64,000 nt of DNA, from the NCBI GenBank assembly GCA_027422505.1, contig JAPQWV010000018.1, forward strand, positions 19,610,001 through 19,674,000, read 5' to 3'. Positions 48,307-59,879 of this stretch are shown here, piece by piece. A program made the translations under genes and the position numbers. The first letter of the stretch is position 1. Every line of letters starts with the position of its first letter. The DNA comes from Craterostigma plantagineum. Taxonomy: Eukaryota > Streptophyta > Magnoliopsida > Lamiales > Linderniaceae. The notes under the pieces were generated by a model that ran no database searches, had not been told where the DNA came from, and saw only the letters and a list, made by a program, of their open reading frames with translations.

Positions 48307-48714
48307 GCACGTTCAATGTATGTGCTAGTTTCTAAAATATATTTAATATATCTTCGAATATATGACTTACATAATATAATTTTATATTTTTTTAGTATGT
48401 TAATGACAAATTGAAATTAAGATGAATTTCTGGTGTCATGTTTAATATAATCATGTTCAAATTAATAAATAATTTTAACTTATTCATTAATAGCAAAATG
48501 GTAATTAACATGAAATTGACGCACAAAATAGAAGTTATATGTGCGGCTCTCCCTTAATAAAATAGATAGACGGAGACATGTGCCCGGCAAACCGTTGTGC
48601 TTTGTTATATTTCAGATTGAGGGATTCAATCAATATTAAGTACAAATGTAGTTTTACCTAAAAATCATATATCGGGGAAAAAAAGATTCGTGTCTTTTCG
48701 AAATACATCCACAA

Positions 48715-48772
<58 letters not shown>

Positions 48773-50426
48773 ATAAATTAGACAAAGTCGAGCTAAAGAA
48801 GGGATTTATGCTTTGGTTATAACAAAGATTGAATTTGTAGACAAGATTTAACGTGGTTAGGATTTATCAATCCTACATCCACGATCGAGAACTTGTAATC
48901 TTTATTATCAATCCACAGATTACAATGTATCAAGAAGAAGAACATCAATCTTCTATTTTTCTTCTTGATATGAACAACACTACTGATTTTACAGTGAAAA
49001 ATTGAGTGAGTGATAAAACTGATGGTGTCACGCATAAATGATGAATGGCGCAGCTTCAATTTATTTATATGATAAAAAAAACTCCAGCCAATCTGCTCTT
49101 GAACGTTTCTTGAGCTGAAATCGTCGTTGATAGTTGCAACTTAGTTAGGAGTTAAAAACGCGCGCCCGTAAACACACCTTTTAACTTGAGCTGCTTTTCT
49201 CCCTTATTTAAAACGAAGTCTGAGAGCTCAGTTCTTGATCTGCCAATGCTATCCTTGATCAGCTTCTTTTTCCTTTTCCTTCAATAGGTTAAACTACGAC
49301 GTGAAATGGTATAGTTGTGGTTAAAGTGCTTATTTGAATATGCATTTTGTAGAATATTTTTGGGGGTTAACCCCATAAAAAAGTGTAATATACATGTTTA
49401 TCTTTTTCTGATTGCCAGAAAGAAAGAAAATATTTTGTTTTTAAATTTTGTAGGCACAAGTCCAAGAAAGGTGAACCAAGGCATGCATGTCGCTTTATAA
49501 CAAGCTTTTATTCGAAAGTTTCAAAATCAGAGCATCCTAAGTTGTTTGGTAATACAACTAATCATATCGTCTCATTACAAAGATGTTTTTCTTTGTCGCC
49601 TCGTCTACATAAATTGATTTAATTATATGCAGGTTGGAGTAGATATCATTCATAGCTCAATCATAGAATATCACATATTTGTTGTAAACAAAAACTAATC
49701 GCTCGTTAACTACGTAAGTCGAACGTCGACGCTTCTTGATATTTAACAATAATAATAATAATAATAAAAATATTACTATTTATTCTTATACAATAATTCG
49801 ATTCGTAATTAGTCTTTACATTTTCATTGAATGACGTCACATATATAGCAAAAGCTATTTATATTTAGACTTTTCCAGAAAAGACAATTCAATGACTTGA
49901 TTGAAAATTAATCTTAAGCCAATCCATATTTTGTTTTTGAACAATCCATATTTACTACGTCCAATTCCATCCTGTAATCTTGTAATAGATACAGTTACAT
50001 GCACGACTTAATGCTATTTTTAGCATCACAATCACTGTGGTCCATATCATTTTCTCCGTAAATATCATTTCAAGACCACTATTCTCACATTTGTGACGCA
50101 TATGGAATCCCTTAATATTTTCATTCATTCCATTTCAAACTAATAGACAAAATCATATCTTAATACTCTATTTCGTGTAAGTATTCATTCATAATTTATG
50201 TTCTTTACGCATTCAAGGGGGTATCCATTCTATCATAAATATTTTACTTAAAAGTAAACAAAATTCAATATAAAAAATCGTTGATAAAAATGCAAATGTA
50301 CTAAAATGTTTGACTATATTCCTATTTTTCTCTGAATTAACAAATAAAAGTCTTTGCGATTAATCAATATATTTTCTTGTTTTTCGTCATCAACCTAACC
50401 TTTCCCCTAATAACATTTGTTCCCGG
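48307..50426. other. Gene-free stretch with an LTR relic
   Basis: A long (AT)n tract lies at 48718-48766. About 48800-49290 looks like a degenerate minus-strand Copia LTR: AACGTGGTTAGG...CCTACATCCACGATC (48851-48887) is the reversed hairpin motif of the other LTRs. An (AAT)n run lies at about 49747-49768. Nothing else recognised. Confidence 0.45.
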
Positions 50427-50798
50427 TTGAGATCACCTATTCCACTTTTTGTATTCCATTCCGTATTCCAACGAACGAAAAGTTACACCTCCCCCCGACA
50501 AGTGTTAAAACACACGTAAACATCATTACACCTATGAATTCATTACAACAAGTGTTTAAACAAAAAAAATCTCATTATTACGTATTTTTCTAATATGGAG
50601 TAGAAAAAATCAGTATTATATATTAAAATAGAAAAATACGTAATAATGAGGTTTTTTGTTTAAACACTTGTTGTAATGAAATTCATAGGTGTAATGATGT
50701 TTATGTGTGTTTTAACACTTGTCGCCTGTCGGGGGTGTAACGATTTTCCTTCGTTGAAATACGGAGTGGAATACAAAAAGTGGAATAAGTGATCTCAA
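50427..50798. mobile_element. Foldback MITE upstream of the cyclin gene
   Basis: Two arms of about 165 bp are near-perfect reverse complements around an AT-rich centre (about 50595-50625). The ends are TTGAGATCACCTATTCCAC and its reverse GTGGAATAAGTGATCTCAA. No clear target duplication and no ORF. It ends about 300 bp upstream of the D-cyclin start codon, so it lies in that gene's proximal promoter. Confidence 0.85.
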
Positions 50799-50920
50799 TC
50801 GATTACCCACCTATAAAATACATCGGCTACTATAAACACACAATCACACAGTCTCTCACTTGATAAACGCACACTCTCTCCAAAACCTTGTTTCCCATTC
50901 TTTTGTGCTTTACAGATTGA

Positions 50921-50921
<1 letters not shown>

Positions 50922-50961
<40 letters not shown>
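50922..50961. repeat. (GA)n microsatellite in cyclin 5' region
   Basis: About 20 GA units, 140 bp upstream of the cyclin ATG. Confidence 0.9.
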
Positions 50962-50963
<2 letters not shown>

Positions 50964-51100
50964 GCACGAGAAAAATTCAATCTTTATGACATTTTGATAA
51001 TTATTTCCAAACCACCGATAAAAGCACATTCATTGAGGGTTCTATATATATGTTTCTAACTTTCTTGAAAGATTTCGTTGTCCCTTTTTTCTGCTTCTGA

Positions 51101-51817
51101 ATGGCCGATCACATTGACAGCCTACTCTATGACGATGATGGCAAAAGCTTCTGCTTTGAAGAAGGTAATGACTCCGTTAACGGTGAGTATAGCACAATCG
51201 TCGACGGCGTTCAACAAGATTCAAAGCAGCCGTTAGTTTCCGTCGCGGCGTTTACGAGCGAAGAGTGCGTTTGTGAGATGATTGAGAGAGAAAAGTCCCA
51301 CTTAGTTAGGGACGATTATTTAACGAGATTAAGGAGTGGAGAGTTGGATATAACCTTGAGAAGGGAAGCTCTCCATTGGATTTTTAAGGTTAATACGATT
51401 ATTTCTTCTTTGTCTTCTTTGTTTTGGTAATGAGTTATTGTCTCTATGTCCATATTCATTTGATGCTTGTCCTTTTTCCTTTATTTCTCTTCTCAAATTT
51501 AGATGAGAAATCTTGGTTATGTTCTTTTGACAGGCTTGTGCTCACCACAATTTTGGTGGGCTGTGTTTGCATTTGGCTGTAAATTATCTGGACAGATTCT
51601 TATCAGTTTATGACCTCCCTGTAAGATTCTTGCAGCCAAAAAAAAAAAAGAGTTCTTCACATTGATTTTGACGTTCTTTTGTATGTATCTGAATGAATGC
51701 TAATTTCCCAAAAATAATAGGTAGCTAAATTATGGTCAATTCAATTGGCAGCTGTTGCTTGTTTGTCGTTAGCAGCCAAAGTTGATGAGGTTTGTATACC
51801 TTCAACCATAGATATGC

Positions 51818-51867
<50 letters not shown>

Positions 51868-52663
51868 TATTATTAATTGTATATATATATATATCCACCA
51901 TTATAAACATTAATTTTGATGATGTGATGTCCAAAATGCCACAGACCGGGGAACCAAAATACTTGTTCGAAGGAAAGATCGTTCAAAGAATGGAGATTTT
52001 AGTTCTGAGCTGCTTGAATTGGAAAGTGAAACCTTACACGCCATTCGACTTTGTAGATTATTTCCTGAGAAAATTGAACAACGTTGATGATATCCCATCA
52101 AGCCCATTGGTCTCAAGATCCACTCAAGTCATCCTTAGCACAATCAAAGGTAATCCTTTATCTACAATGGCCCTTATGTTATTGATTTAATAATCATGAA
52201 ATAAGATTGATCGCAGGTATTGATTTCTTGGAATTTAAGCCTTCTGAGATAGCTGCAGCTGTGGCAACATTTGTTTCAATGGAGAATCACTTCGTGTTAG
52301 ACATTGATAAGGCACTTTCTTGCTTCGAATTTGTGGTAGAGAAGGTAAATGGTGTTTTCAAATCTGAAGACAAACCACAAACATATTGTCTTTTCTCTTT
52401 AAAACTTGTCTTTGTTACAATTCTTGCAGGGTAAAGTGATGAAGTGCCTTGCAATGATTCAAGATTTTATGACAAGCCGTGGGAGGACATGCTGTTCATC
52501 TTCAAACACAGCAAATGTTTGGGATATTAATTGCTTAGCATTTTCATCTTCATCATCAGTAATGGTCAGTTGTCCAAATGGTGTCTTGGATATTGAAGAA
52601 GCATGCTTGAGCTGTACAAGTGATGAGAGGAAAAGGCCTTCTAAAAGGAGGAGATTGGACTAA
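51101..52663 (+). CDS. CYCD: D-type cyclin, CYCD2/4-like
   Basis: Regulatory subunit of CDKA at the G1/S transition, acting in the nucleus on the RBR pathway. Six exons: 51101-51388, 51534-51620, 51721-51819, 51945-52149, 52217-52344, 52430-52663; 1041 nt, 346 aa, intact. The cyclin N box spans about residues 60-190: [54 protein letters not shown]; the cyclin C box follows with [37 protein letters not shown]. The tail has [15 protein letters not shown], a CYCD2/4-like motif, and basic [10 protein letters not shown], a probable nuclear signal. The RBR-binding LxCxE is not intact: the position reads SFCFEE, Ser in place of Leu. The start is the first ATG, followed directly by ADHIDSLL, the normal family N-terminus. 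Confidence 0.93.
51820..51863. repeat. (AT)n microsatellite at a cyclin intron donor
   Basis: About 20 TA units start within the GTATAT donor of intron 3 of the cyclin gene, so array length could alter the 5' end of the intron. Confidence 0.9.
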
Positions 52664-54257
52664 ACATTAGTTGCACTTCCATGAATATGATATATGAGAA
52701 TATGGGAAAATCTCGTATTCACCTCTATATATTTAAATTTGACTATCTTTTTTATTTGGGTGAGATGGGGAGGTTTTGATGCTCGTCTTAAAATGAAAAG
52801 AAAAACGGAGGACAACATGGTTTGTGTATGGCTGGTGCTTTGACGACGTTGAAATAAGAATTACAGTTACAGTACGGTTTGAAGACAAGCTCTCGTGACT
52901 TTGGGAAAAGTACCATTTTGTTGTTTTGTTACTACACAAACAAAACATTAGGGAAGGAAAGGAAAATGTTTCCAGAATTCGTAATCGTACTCTTTATTTT
53001 GAGAGAGGATATTTTTATGTTTGGCATCTTTTTGTTTTATTTTTTTTACTACGTCAATTCCAACTTCATGTTAAATTCGCATTTAGTAAGCAAACACCGT
53101 GTTGGAAATAATCTCCTTTGATAATGCAAATGGTGTTGGGAAGGGTGGTGGGCCCCGCGGTGGTCAGTGGACCCGCAGCGGAACATGTCCCGGTTTGGAT
53201 CGATACAACGATCGGGAGAAGTGGGACCCACGGGGTAAATTTGGTGGGATCCGCACCAATATTAGAATTTGAGCATGTAAAAGAACATGTATAAAATTTG
53301 GTGGGACCCGCGACAGTTTAGCAAAGTTTAGGAACCAAATGACATATTTAAAATTTTGAGCGCCAATAATTAGAATCTAAGCAAATTAAAATTTAAGCAC
53401 TACTAATTAGATTTTTAGAATTTGAGCACAAAATTATTTTGATCACGAGGCATATCAAATTATCAACTCAATCACACCGAAATTTTTGAAAGTTTGAACA
53501 ATAGTTAAATTTGCATACATATTTTTTAACTTCTTTTATTTTTTTAAGATGCATACATGATAACGGTGTTGAGATTTTTTTTAAATAAAAAATTAAAAAA
53601 TCTAGTGGTGATCGAACATGAGTTTTATATCAATTTACATGATATCATGTATATATAGAAAAATTCTACATTTTGGTGTTCAAAATTTTAAATGTGCCGT
53701 TTTGGTTTCTAAACTTTGCGATTGCTCCCTTTTGGTTCTTTTACCTGTTCGTTAGGTCAAAGGAACAGAAAATAATAGGTTTTGCAAAGTTCAGGAACCA
53801 AAACGAAACATTTAAAAGTTTGAACACTAATGATGAAACTGTGGGGTTGTTGAAGCATAATTTTGCCGTTTACCTTTTTTTATTTTAACTATTAGATATT
53901 AGAATTGTTGGCAATCCCGTTCGCTGTTATAGCCTATAGGCCAATTAATGGGGCCCACAATATATTTTGTTTTTTACTGTTTATTGACCAGTCAACATCC
54001 GCGATTTGTGTAGTATTATTACTCCTCCGAATTGTAATCGTGTCTGCGCGCATATTAAGAAATAAAATAAAAAGCTCTATTATATTCTTATTTAATCGTT
54101 TTATTCTTTTTTCTTTGTTATTTAAAATGAATGGTAAAGTTGGAACTATTCAAATTATTTGTTCTTGAAAACGGTAAAATGACTTCTATTTAAAACAAAA
54201 TAAAAAGTGTAAAACGACTTTGTATTTAAAATCGGATGGAGTAGTAAATGTAATGGG
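52664..54257. repeat. 3' region of the cyclin gene and dispersed repeat
   Basis: 52664 to about 53100 is 3' UTR and downstream sequence. About 53100-53330 holds GGTGGGACCCGC repeats. About 53290-53870 repeats the phrases of 33640-33840 (TTTGCAAAGTTCAGGAACC and AAAAGTTTGAACAC), a second copy of that unclassified repeat. No gene. Confidence 0.5.
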
Positions 54258-55050
54258 GAGAGAATGGCAAAAAATGGTCATGTTTTTAAAATACAAGTGC
54301 AAATCTAGTTAACTTTCTAACAAAGGTGCAAAACTAGATAACTTCTTCACTTTTAATTATTATCCTTTTTACTTTGACCACGAAGCTATTTCAAATTACA
54401 TTTTCTACTTTCTCATTACTACAAATAAGCAATGTTTTATTGGCAATTATATATTTAACCCCAACTAAATTTAATTATTTTCAGTTACAACATTTTAGTT
54501 AAAACCAACTTTCCTAGGCTAGGTGTTTTCTAAAAGTTTTTTAATTATATATTTAACTCAGAAAACTTTTGAATATTTTATGAAAGACCATATTTTTTAA
54601 TACTACGCAGTCGTTTTTTAAAAGTTGTTTTTGCCTACCTTTCTATTCAAATGAACGCTTGAATAGGTTTTCTTATTCTTCTTTTCTTCTTTATATTTTT
54701 TAGCTATAATAAAATAATGTTAATAAAAAAAATTATTCTATGTAATGCAAAGATTTTAGCGTTAGCTGCTTGATACGTCTGCAAAAGGCCTAGCCTAGGA
54801 AAGTTTGGATTTAATTAAAATGTTTTAATTAAAAATAATTAAATTTAGTTAGGGTTAAATATATAATTATCAATAAAACATTGCTTATTTGTAGTAAGAG
54901 AAGGTGGAAATTGTAATTTAAAATAGTTTTGTGGTCAAAGTAAAAAGGATAATAATTAAAAGTGAAGAAGTTAGTTTTGCACCTTTGTTAAAAAGTTAAC
55001 AAAATTTGTACTTTTATTTTAAAAAGATGACTATTTTTGCCTTTCTCTCG
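54258..55050. mobile_element. Foldback DNA element with 8-9 bp target duplication
   Basis: Arms of about 265 bp (about 54258-54530 and 54785-55050) are inverted copies: GAGAGAATGGCAAAAAATGG at the left, and reversed CGAGAGAAAGGCAAAAATAG at the right; CCTAGGCTAGG lies at the inner ends. TGTAATGGG occurs on both sides (54249-54257 and 55051-55059). Long inverted arms plus a 9-bp duplication suggest a Mutator-like element; with an 8-bp reading hAT is possible. No ORF. Confidence 0.8.
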
Positions 55051-56095
55051 TGTAATGGGTTTGTGTGATGTTTCACAATATGAACCAGTATATCCAATCC
55101 ATATATATTTAATTGAAGTGAATTCCGTATCATAAGAAACCTAGGGGACAACAACGATGGGGGAATTAAAATTTAGTGTATTTAACATGTCTTTAGTTGA
55201 TATTAACAATACGATCGATCCTGTGATTATTATTTGGGCTCACCCTGCCCCTTTGTGGGCATTCATATTTAGGACACAAAGGATTATACGATTTGTTTAT
55301 TAACCCCTACTAAGATTCTACCTTATCAATTTTCGCAAATAACTTTAGACGTCTTTAGCACCTTCAGTTGTCATGTTTTTTACGCCAATGTCATTTGCAA
55401 ACCAATTAGATAATCTAAAACGAAACAAAATCACCAAAACGCGTTTGGTAAATCGCAGACTCTACAGTTTTAGAAAAAGAAAAGAAAGAAATAAATAAAA
55501 ACCATAAAAAACTACAAGAAGGAGCACACATGAAACTGTTAAAAGAATGTTATAGGCGTCAGTAACGTATTTTTCTTTCTTTTGTTCAATTACAAAAAAT
55601 CACACACACACACACACACAAGATATAGCGTGGCCGTATGTATGATAATGTTTTTAAAATACATCTTAGCATGATTTCAGATTGTCACATTCCAGCAAGC
55701 ACTTGCAAAAACAGTCGTTATACACGTATATATAATATTTCTCTTACAAAGTAGGTACAATAACAGCTAAGAATCATGATACGGTCAAAGTGAGTAATTA
55801 TAATGGATAAACTATGGCATTGGTTGCCAACTTGTATTTTCTTACACGGGAATCTCACTACTAAATGACACAGAACGTATTGATGTACGCTCCCATCACA
55901 TGGTGAACAACAACAACCCTAATAAGCCATGTCTTGAAACTGTAAAAAGAGCTACTGACTTTTAATTCAATCCATGTGTTTACAAACTCTCATGCACAGA
56001 AAAAAAGAGTTATCATGATAAGCTCAGATTTCTTTTGGTGTGATTAAGTTTGAACTTGAAGGTCAGAGGTAATGGTTGATTGATGAGTTATGAAA
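55051..56095. other. Spacer with (CA)n tract
   Basis: No gene seen. A CA-repeat lies at about 55602-55620. Confidence 0.4.
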
Positions 56096-56610
56096 TGTAT
56101 TGGGTTGAACGGTAATTTTTCGAGCCCAGCGGAAGGTTGATTTTGACCCGCGAATATTTTATTTGGACAATATAAAACCGAAATGACGCCGACAGAGAAC
56201 ACGAGATTTTTACGTGGTTCGGCCAATACCGTCTACCTCCACGGAGAGCACCAGCTTTACTATATTGAGAATATTGCACGTACAAATTAAGACTCGTGTT
56301 TAAACCCAAACTCGAGACCCCTTACCCACCGGGTAATGTATTTGTACATACTCCCAACTATCCCAGTAAAACTAAACCCGCTCTCACCCTTATCGACCCT
56401 GATAAATTTATCTCTCACTATTTCTCTCTCACTGAACTTCTCACTTGATTTGGGATGATAATAACTGAAAAATCCTCGACCTATTTATAGATGTCTTCAG
56501 CTCTTCTGGACCACTCGAAGCCAGTGGTCAGGAATCCGCCGCTCGCTCAGTTCTGGACCGCTCGAAACCGGTGACTAAGAATCCGCCGCGTCGCCCTTTA
56601 ATATGAATCG
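56096..56610 (-). repeat. Solo LTR or LTR fragment, Copia
   Basis: On the minus strand it carries CCGTGGAGGTAGACGG...GGCCGAACCACGTAAAAATC (56200-56247), ACCCGG-type text and TTCAACCCAAT at the end, all close to the LTR of the gag-only Copia at 13430. The coding region is absent. The outer left end (TGTATTGGG at 56096) is fair; the right end is approximate. Confidence 0.7.
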
Positions 56611-56692
56611 TTCTTTTATTATATATTAAACTAATATTATAATATTATATAATATTATTTTATTTTATTATTTAGTGGCCTAACAAAAAGAA

Positions 56693-57460
56693 GGCTTTTT
56701 AAATAAAATCATGCCATTTTATTCGAAATTTAATAAAATTGAGTTATTTCGTCCGAAATTAATAAAATCGGGCTAAACGCATCCATTAGATGCGACGTGG
56801 CGGCTAATAGCCGCGACGATGATGTGACACCAAGCAAAGGAAGTTTTATTTCGTTTTTGTAATTTATTTTATATTTATTATTTATAAAATTCACCAAATC
56901 ATAATATCACCATTATTTTATGTGATTTACATAATTAAAATCAACAAACACATCTAATTTATTGTATGTTTCGCGACGATTAAAATGATATGCATATCTT
57001 ATACTTTTCGATAATAAAAATATTGTTTTTTATTTTTATAATTAACAAATACTTAAATTGGATTAAATTTAAATAACAATTAAATATTTTCGATATTCGA
57101 TATAAGATATGCATATCATTTTAATTGTCGTGAAACGTACAAATTACATGCGTTTGTTGATTTTAATTATGTAAATCGCATGAAATAATAGTGATTTTAT
57201 GATTTGGTAAATTTTATAAATAATAAATATAAAACAAATTAATTTTTTTTTTTAAAAAAAGTAATCGTCGCCCCTAATGGGGGCGACGCAAGTGAAACGA
57301 AAAAAAAATATTCCTTTGCTTGGTGCCACATCATCGTCGCGGCTATTAGCCGCGGCGTCGCGTCTAATTGATGCGATTTGCCTTACTTTATTAATTTCGA
57401 ACGAAATAACCCCATTTTATAATATTTCGATTAAAATTGTATTATTTTATTTGAAAAGCC
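56693..57460. mobile_element. Long foldback element, hAT-like ends
   Basis: 768 bp, almost entirely two inverted arms: GGCTTTTTAAATAAAAT at the left and, reversed, GGCTTTTCAAATAAAAT at the right; CGGCTAATAGCCGCGACGATG recurs inverted in the right arm. Flanks AAAAAGAA (56685-56692) and TAAAAGAA (57461-57468) match at 7 of 8. A short non-inverted part (GTAATCGTCGCCCCTAATGG) lies inside the right arm. No transposase. Confidence 0.8.
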
Positions 57461-57472
57461 TAAAAGAATATA

Positions 57473-57700
57473 CTCCCTCCGTCCCGGTAATCTATGGACA
57501 TTTGGGATGGTTTCGGTTTTTAAGAAATATAATATTTTAATAGTATAGAGGAAGAAAATGTATGTGTGCACGTCTTTTAAGAATATTTAATGTTATTATA
57601 TTGATTGTGTGTGCTAGTTTTTACTAAATATGGAAATGTATAAAAGATAGTGGGACGCCCGATTTGGTAAAATGTACAAAAGTTACCGGGACGGAGGTAG
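57473..57700. mobile_element. Stowaway MITE (Tc1/mariner type)
   Basis: 228 bp with CTCCCTCCGTCCCGGT at the left and ACCGGGACGGAGGTAG at the right, flanked by TA on both sides (57471-57472, 57701-57702). These are the classical Stowaway ends. It sits only 12 bp from the foldback element. Confidence 0.95.
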
Positions 57701-57906
57701 TAATAGCTATTCCGTACTTTAGCCTGAACTAAGTTTCGGATAGATTGACATATTCCAATTCCTCCAAATAATAATGCATATATTTTTATATGGTCTTGGA
57801 CTTCATTCTGCTGCACAAAGCCTACCGATGAAAATACAGCTAAGAATTAGAGACGAAATTCATAGATAGTTGCTGCCGTTGCGCTTGATATCGTTATGTG
57901 CCTATG

Positions 57907-58326
57907 TAAGGGTGTTCGTTGTTCGGTATACCGACCGAACAAACCGAAATACCGAAATTTCGGTTCAAACTCGAACCGAACCGAAAAATTCGGTTCGGTA
58001 TTCGGTACTTCAAAAAAATTGGTAATTCGGTAAACTCGGTCCGGTATAGTTTTTGAATTTCGGTAAATTCGGTATAACGGATTACCGAAATTTTAAAATT
58101 AAAATATATTTTATTATGTTAATATTGAAAATTAAATTATAATTATATTAATATACGTATTAATTTAACTATTACCGAAATTTTTAATATTATTATTTAA
58201 ATTTCGGTAAATTCGGTAAAAACCGAATACCGAACCGAGAAATTCGGTTCGGTATTCGGTATCTAAAAGGGATGTACCGAATTTTCGGTTCGGTTCGGTA
58301 CGGTATGTACTGAACGAACACCCCTA
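57907..58326. mobile_element. hAT-like element with TTCGGTA words
   Basis: 420 bp, starts TAAGGGTGTTCGTTGTTCGG and ends CCGAACGAACACCCCTA-like text (inverted match). Both halves are made of TTCGGTA/TACCGAA words. Flanks TGCCTATG and TCTTTATG agree at only 5 of 8 positions, so the target duplication is weak or old. No ORF. Confidence 0.65.
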
Positions 58327-58547
58327 TCTTTATGTCACATAGATCTGAAAAAAAATGCATGTGAAATACATATAATTCAGGGGTATCTCTAAATTCTCCT
58401 ATAATTAATTCCCAACAATAATAACATAAGGTTATCTTTTTTTAAAAAAAAAATCAACTCTAGGAAAATTCTCTTGTGAAAGTTAGATTAACGAATCACT
58501 TTACTTTTTGTTGGTTGTAGTTTTGAGTGTCCAAGAATTGTGTGAAC

Positions 58548-59114
58548 TAGGGTTGCAAATGAATCGAATTCTTTTGTTCGACTAGTTATTCGATTCGAAA
58601 TTCAAAGATTCGAATTCGAATGTTTCAAATACGAATACGTATCTAAAATACTTTTTTCGATTCGAATAATATCCGAATACAAATAAAATATCACAATATT
58701 CGATTCGAATAGTTATCGAATAATTAGATTCGAATTATTTAATAGAAAATAGAGTATAATTAATATATATTCAAATATAATACATGATAATTCAATAAAA
58801 CATTTAAATATAATATATTATTTCAATATATGTTTAAATATAATTTATTATATTTCAATATATGTTTAAATATAATTTATTATAATTCAATATATATTTT
58901 AAATATAATATTGCTTATATTTTATTAAATAGAAAATAAAAGATGACTTTGAATACAAATGTTCGATTCGAAAAATTCGAGAAATTCGAATTCGAATAAG
59001 AATAGATTTTATGATTCGATTACATATCCGATTATTCGTATTCATATTCGATTGTCATCCGAATACGAATAGAATATGCCGGTATTCGACTCGATTTGAT
59101 TCGTTTGCATCCCT
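58548..59114. mobile_element. hAT-like element with ATTCGAAT words
   Basis: 567 bp, starts TAGGGTTGCAAATGAATCG and ends CGTTTGCATCCCT (inverted match, one terminal base short). Flanks GTGTGAAC (58540-58547) and GTGTGTAC (59115-59122) match at 7 of 8. The arms repeat ATTCGAAT/TTCGAATA words. No ORF. Confidence 0.75.
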
Positions 59115-59122
59115 GTGTGTAC

Positions 59123-59879
59123 GGTAACTTGTCACTTAGAAATCTTTAGAAAGTCGTTTATCTGTTATGAAACGTGTAATAAATGAAAACTTTTTCAGAA
59201 CTTGAAATTTGAAAATACATGATAATTGTTGAGCTATTGGATTGGAACAGGCCATGTTTAATAGAATTTCAGACATTGGGCCGAAAACTCTTCCATCATT
59301 GCGCTTGGGAAGGTAAATCATACTACGGTGGGTCAGCAACTATCATACAGACCCATTTTATAAACCCCCAATAATTTAACTATCCTTCACATTCCCACGG
59401 TGGGTCAGCAACTCACCACGACTTCGGTTCCCAACTATACATTTATTGCATGCGCAAGGTAGCTGTCGAGTTATATTCTGTAAGAAATAAGGGAAATAAT
59501 TTCTTTTGCCTTAAAATAGAGACATGTATCCGTACCAATTATTATTTCAAAAGCGACCATCCTTTTTGTTCGTTTAGCTTTTCGTCCAAGAGGATAATTT
59601 ATCTCTTGTACGACCTCACTAATGACCAAGTCATCTCAATTCCAGCAAAAGTCATGTCTCAAAGTCTTAACATTCAACCTAACGAGGGCTAAAGCAGAAG
59701 TCGACACTCCCCGAAAGAAAAGTAAAAGGAAAGAAAACGAAGAAGGAGCCGACTTCGAAGCCTCAGTTCTCCAACTTATTTGCTAATATAGAATACTTTA
59801 TTGGGCAATTTGTATGTTTGGAATTTATAGTAAATTGAATACAAGTTGCATATAAATAAAATAAATATATATATATAAA
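59123..59879. other. Spacer, no gene recognised
   Basis: Two copies of CGGTGGGTCAGCAACT lie about 68 bp apart (about 59328 and 59398). An 80-codon ORF at 59450-59692 shows no recognisable domain and is probably chance. Confidence 0.35.
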
